This document shows, piece after piece, positions 63,350 to 64,000 of a stretch of 64,000 bases of DNA. The notes beneath the pieces are model-generated. The model saw only the letters and a list, made by a program, of their open reading frames with translations. It did not search any database and was not told the DNA's origin. Each line of letters begins with the position of its first letter. The first letter of the stretch is position 1. The translations under genes were made by a program, and so were the position numbers. The DNA is from Maridesulfovibrio sp. (GTDB taxonomy: Bacteria > Desulfobacterota > Desulfovibrionia > Desulfovibrionales > Desulfovibrionaceae): the NCBI RefSeq assembly GCF_963666665.1, contig NZ_OY762999.1:109501-173500 (forward strand), written 5' to 3'.

Positions 63350-64000
63350 TCATTCAAGCTTTCCATTGTCCTCTTCCTCGGGCGGTTTCGGATTGATAGT
63401 TTCCTGCAATTCAGCAAGTTCTTCGCGTTGTTTCTTGGTTTTTGCCAGTCCTTCAGCTTTGTGGAGGTGGAATTGGGCTTGCTTCATGTCCCGGCCGTAT
63501 AACGCTGCGTATGCGAGGTGGGTGTGGGCTTCAAAGTAATTCCCTGATTCTCCGAGCATGCGTCCAAGATGGTAGTGAATTTCCTGATCGTAAGGAACCA
63601 TTTCCGCGACCTTGCGCATTGTCAGGATGGCTTGCTTGTAGTTTTTCCTTGTTCCTTCAATGCGGGCGATAAAGAAAAGGGTCATGGCATCACGCGGCTC
63701 ACGCAGGTAGGCCTCGCGCAACAGCGGGGAGGCTTTATCCATGTCTCCAACGGTAAAATAGAAGCGGCCCTGTTCCCGCAGGATCAAGGTCTCATCAGGG
63801 CAAAGAGCATGTGCCTGATCAAATTCAAGCTCAGCATTTTTGTATTGCTTTATTCGCGTGTAAACAATTCCGAGCCCTAAATGGTCGAGGCAGGTGCGTT
63901 CATTTTCAGGTATAGCCATATAGTGGGCAAGGGCAACGTCCGGCGAAGTCAGCCTTGCCCTGATCAGGGTTTGAACTTTGAAAAAAGTTGCATCGTCATC
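63350..64000 (-). CDS. C-terminal TPR part of a probable M48-family metalloprotease (BepA-like), truncated by the window end
   Basis: The frame is open to base 64000 on the minus strand, so the N-terminus lies outside. Reading inward, DDDATFFKVQTLIRARL followed by TPR repeats (GLGIVYTRIKQYKNAELEFDQAHALCPDE and later ones) resembles the region after the protease domain in BepA/YfgC-type M48 proteins. The catalytic HExxH is not in the window, so this is an inference. The C-terminus is acidic and Pro-rich. ribF starts 66 bases downstream and may be in the same transcript. Confidence 0.7.
   Translation of the reverse strand, partial: DDDATFFKVQTLIRARLTSPDVALAHYMAIPENERTCLDHLGLGIVYTRIKQYKNAELEFDQAHALCPDETLILREQGRFYFTVGDMDKASPLLREAYLREPRDAMTLFFIARIEGTRKNYKQAILTMRKVAEMVPYDQEIHYHLGRMLGESGNYFEAHTHLAYAALYGRDMKQAQFHLHKAEGLAKTKKQREELAELQETINPKPPEEEDNGKLE

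Noticed and set aside
1..64000. tRNA, rRNA, prophage or genomic island
   Set aside because: No cloverleaf, rRNA stretch, integrase, phage structural gene or abrupt composition change was noticed. A tRNAscan or Infernal run would be decisive.

Overview
The window reads as a chromosomal segment of a marine, motile, mesophilic Desulfovibrio-type sulfate reducer (Desulfovibrionaceae, probably close to Maridesulfovibrio). This is an inference from gene content and protein style: class III ribonucleotide reductase, a CbiR/CobU cobamide-salvage pair, rubrerythrin-like ferritin, many TPR, PilZ and HDOD signalling proteins, and moderate GC. No 16S gene or sulfate-reduction gene is present to confirm it. 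I see no prophage, insertion sequence, CRISPR array, rRNA or tRNA, and no promoter I would defend. The gene content is mostly core.

Layout. 1-670: C-terminal part of an MFS sugar porter. 876-5375: a receiver-less sigma-54 activator, then a 1141-residue exported TPR protein. 5394-11408: AmmeMemoRadiSam protein B, a hydantoinase/oxoprolinase-family protein, a small unknown protein and bioD-bioA-bioB, closed by a terminator. 11476-13814 (minus): a PilZ protein and two sister TPR proteins. 13941-19656 (minus): a complete Dpp/Opp peptide ABC transporter. 19920-22335: a lipoprotein with chagasin-like features and a large orphan protein. 22643-31210: an EndoQ-like nuclease fused to a UvrD helicase, cbiR, cobU, a DHH phosphoesterase and polA. 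31351-35495: a DUF1844 protein, argC, an EAL-HDOD protein, CheR and a CheY-like regulator. 35710-38389 (minus): nrdG-nrdD. 38909-44024: small exported and membrane proteins, a 527-residue orphan, purU, a UPF0126 membrane protein and a PNPOx-fold flavoprotein. 44187-48983 (minus): a complete Liv-type branched-chain amino-acid transporter. 49601-53713 (minus): a likely signalling operon of a double pseudoenzyme, a Cys-rich lipoprotein and a chemoreceptor. 54029-60306: a ferritin-like protein, flgE, a third sister TPR protein, hslVU and an acidic coiled-coil protein. 60483-64000 (minus): a CLC channel, ribF and the C-terminal part of a probable M48/TPR protease.

Functional links. The biotin genes form one cluster but lack bioF and early-pathway genes here. 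The EndoQ-UvrD fusion, the DHH phosphoesterase and DNA polymerase I sit within 9 kb on one strand and could act in one damage-incision and resynthesis pathway (inference). The PilZ, EAL-HDOD, CheR, CheY-like, MCP and FlgE genes show dense motility and c-di-GMP signalling. Both ABC operons carry a strong stem-loop directly after the binding-protein gene, a layout often used to keep binding-protein mRNA in excess.

Most interesting items: (1) the 525-residue protein at 52136-53713, a CheA-type HPt domain without its histidine joined to a HisC-like aminotransferase domain without its PLP lysine; (2) the EndoQ-UvrD fusion; (3) a TPR family with a conserved, unrecognised N-terminal domain, three members here, one co-transcribed with a PilZ gene; (4) a dispersed intergenic palindromic repeat, four copies, all in the same orientation, one of which supplies the ribosome-binding site of bioA.
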